Below, one piece after another: positions 50,534 through 50,729 of a DNA stretch of 50,729 nt. Under the pieces are notes generated by a model. That model saw only the letters and a program-made list of their open reading frames with translations. It ran no database searches and had not been told where the DNA came from. Location: the NCBI RefSeq assembly GCF_014333425.1, contig NZ_JACRYT010000023.1, forward strand, positions 1-50,729, given 5' to 3'. Source of the stretch: Zhenpiania hominis. GTDB taxonomy: Bacteria > Bacillota > Clostridia > Peptostreptococcales > Anaerovoracaceae. Within the stretch, counting starts at the first letter, position 1. Each line of letters opens with the position of its first letter. Both the position numbers and the translations under genes were made by a program.

Positions 50534-50729
50534 GATAGTGTAAAATAATTGTGGAATTTTTGAGAGAGAAATAAAAAGAGACAGTTCCAAAATGATAAAA
50601 TAGTTTTCACCACAAAAACTCACGAAAGGAACTGGTCTCTTATGGAAACAATTATACAACAAATCGCAAAAAAACTCATCAACAAAATATTGGAGAAAGC
50701 ATATTCCGGAGGGATTTCCGATATCGATG
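50534..50729 (+). mobile_element. Right copy of the insertion sequence end
   Basis: This is 196 bases identical, except for three positions, to the reverse complement of 1-196. The IS begins 107 bases after the M20 stop codon, after the operon terminator, so it does not disrupt the operon. It continues beyond the window. Confidence 0.87.
50642..50729 (+). CDS. Transposase N-terminus (ISLre2/UPF0236-like), cut by window edge
   Basis: The first 29 codons encode METIIQQIAKKLINKILEKA and onward, preceded by GAAAGGA. The peptide is the same as at 1-88. Only the start of the gene is inside the window. Confidence 0.62.
   Translation, partial: METIIQQIAKKLINKILEKAYSGGISDID

Noticed and set aside
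1..50729. CRISPR arrays, tRNA or rRNA genes, replication origin
   Set aside because: No regularly spaced repeats, cloverleaf-like sequences, rRNA segments or clustered DnaA boxes were seen on either strand.

Overview
The window reads as a piece of a low-to-mid G+C Firmicutes chromosome, most likely a Clostridia/Eubacteriales anaerobe. The evidence is strong AGGAGG-type ribosome binding sites, a large fused PurL next to an Fe-S-type PurF, a clostridial DUF3793 protein beside a flavodoxin, a Cna_B-repeat cell-wall protein and many rho-independent hairpins. I cannot name the genus. Both ends of the window are the same 196-bp insertion-sequence end, pointing outward in inverted orientation with three mismatches. 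The window is therefore probably a contig bounded by two copies of one IS (ISLre2/UPF0236-like by its first residues).

Layout. 1-2.5 kb: IS end, then a sortase-anchored Cna_B surface protein whose 5' part is cut off by the IS. 2.8-5 kb: a DapB-fold amine-dehydrogenase-like reductase and its MerR-type regulator, with a 19-bp-spacer MerR promoter between them. 5.2-6.5 kb: an AT-rich XRE/nucleotidyltransferase pair resembling an abortive-infection toxin-antitoxin. 6.7-9.1 kb: a three-part flavoprotein (flavodiiron-like, flavodoxin, NADH:rubredoxin-reductase-like) whose diiron ligands are almost all replaced. 9.1-10.9 kb: a two-gene membrane operon. 11-24 kb: a decayed eutH remnant, a candidate PurBox pair, then a purine operon purL-purE-purC-purF-purM-purN-purF paralog-purH-purD. 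This operon covers PRPP to IMP except purB (purK is also absent). The PurF paralog has lost the glutaminase active site. A cytidylate-kinase-like gene follows. 24.7-29.4 kb: a LysR regulator divergent from a heterodimeric ABC exporter. 29.4-34.3 kb: a truncated Rpn-type protein, a P-loop PEPCK/HprK-like protein, uppP, and a flavodoxin-DUF3793 operon under two matching operator-like dyads. 34.5-39.7 kb: metG, a DUF4143-type ATPase behind a 32-bp perfect palindrome, and azlCD divergent from an XRE-cupin regulator. 39.8-41.2 kb: a small secreted protein bracketed by a partial duplication of the XRE-cupin gene.

41.2-50.4 kb is the most unusual part. It is a sigma-54 catabolic locus with two PAS-AAA+-HTH enhancer-binding proteins, two good -24/-12 promoters and TTGAA/TTCAA dyads upstream of each. 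It encodes an Amidohydrolase_3 (YtcJ-like) enzyme, a BCCT-family transporter, a ureohydrolase (agmatinase family) and an AbgB-like M20 hydrolase. The BCCT transporter lacks the tryptophan-rich motif that binds quaternary ammonium groups and has a glutamate where the family normally has a tryptophan. Together with the ureohydrolase this suggests, as inference only, uptake and breakdown of a guanidino or other cationic compound or its amide conjugate.

No tRNA, rRNA, CRISPR array or riboswitch was recognised. Long antisense open frames over real genes were treated as shadows.
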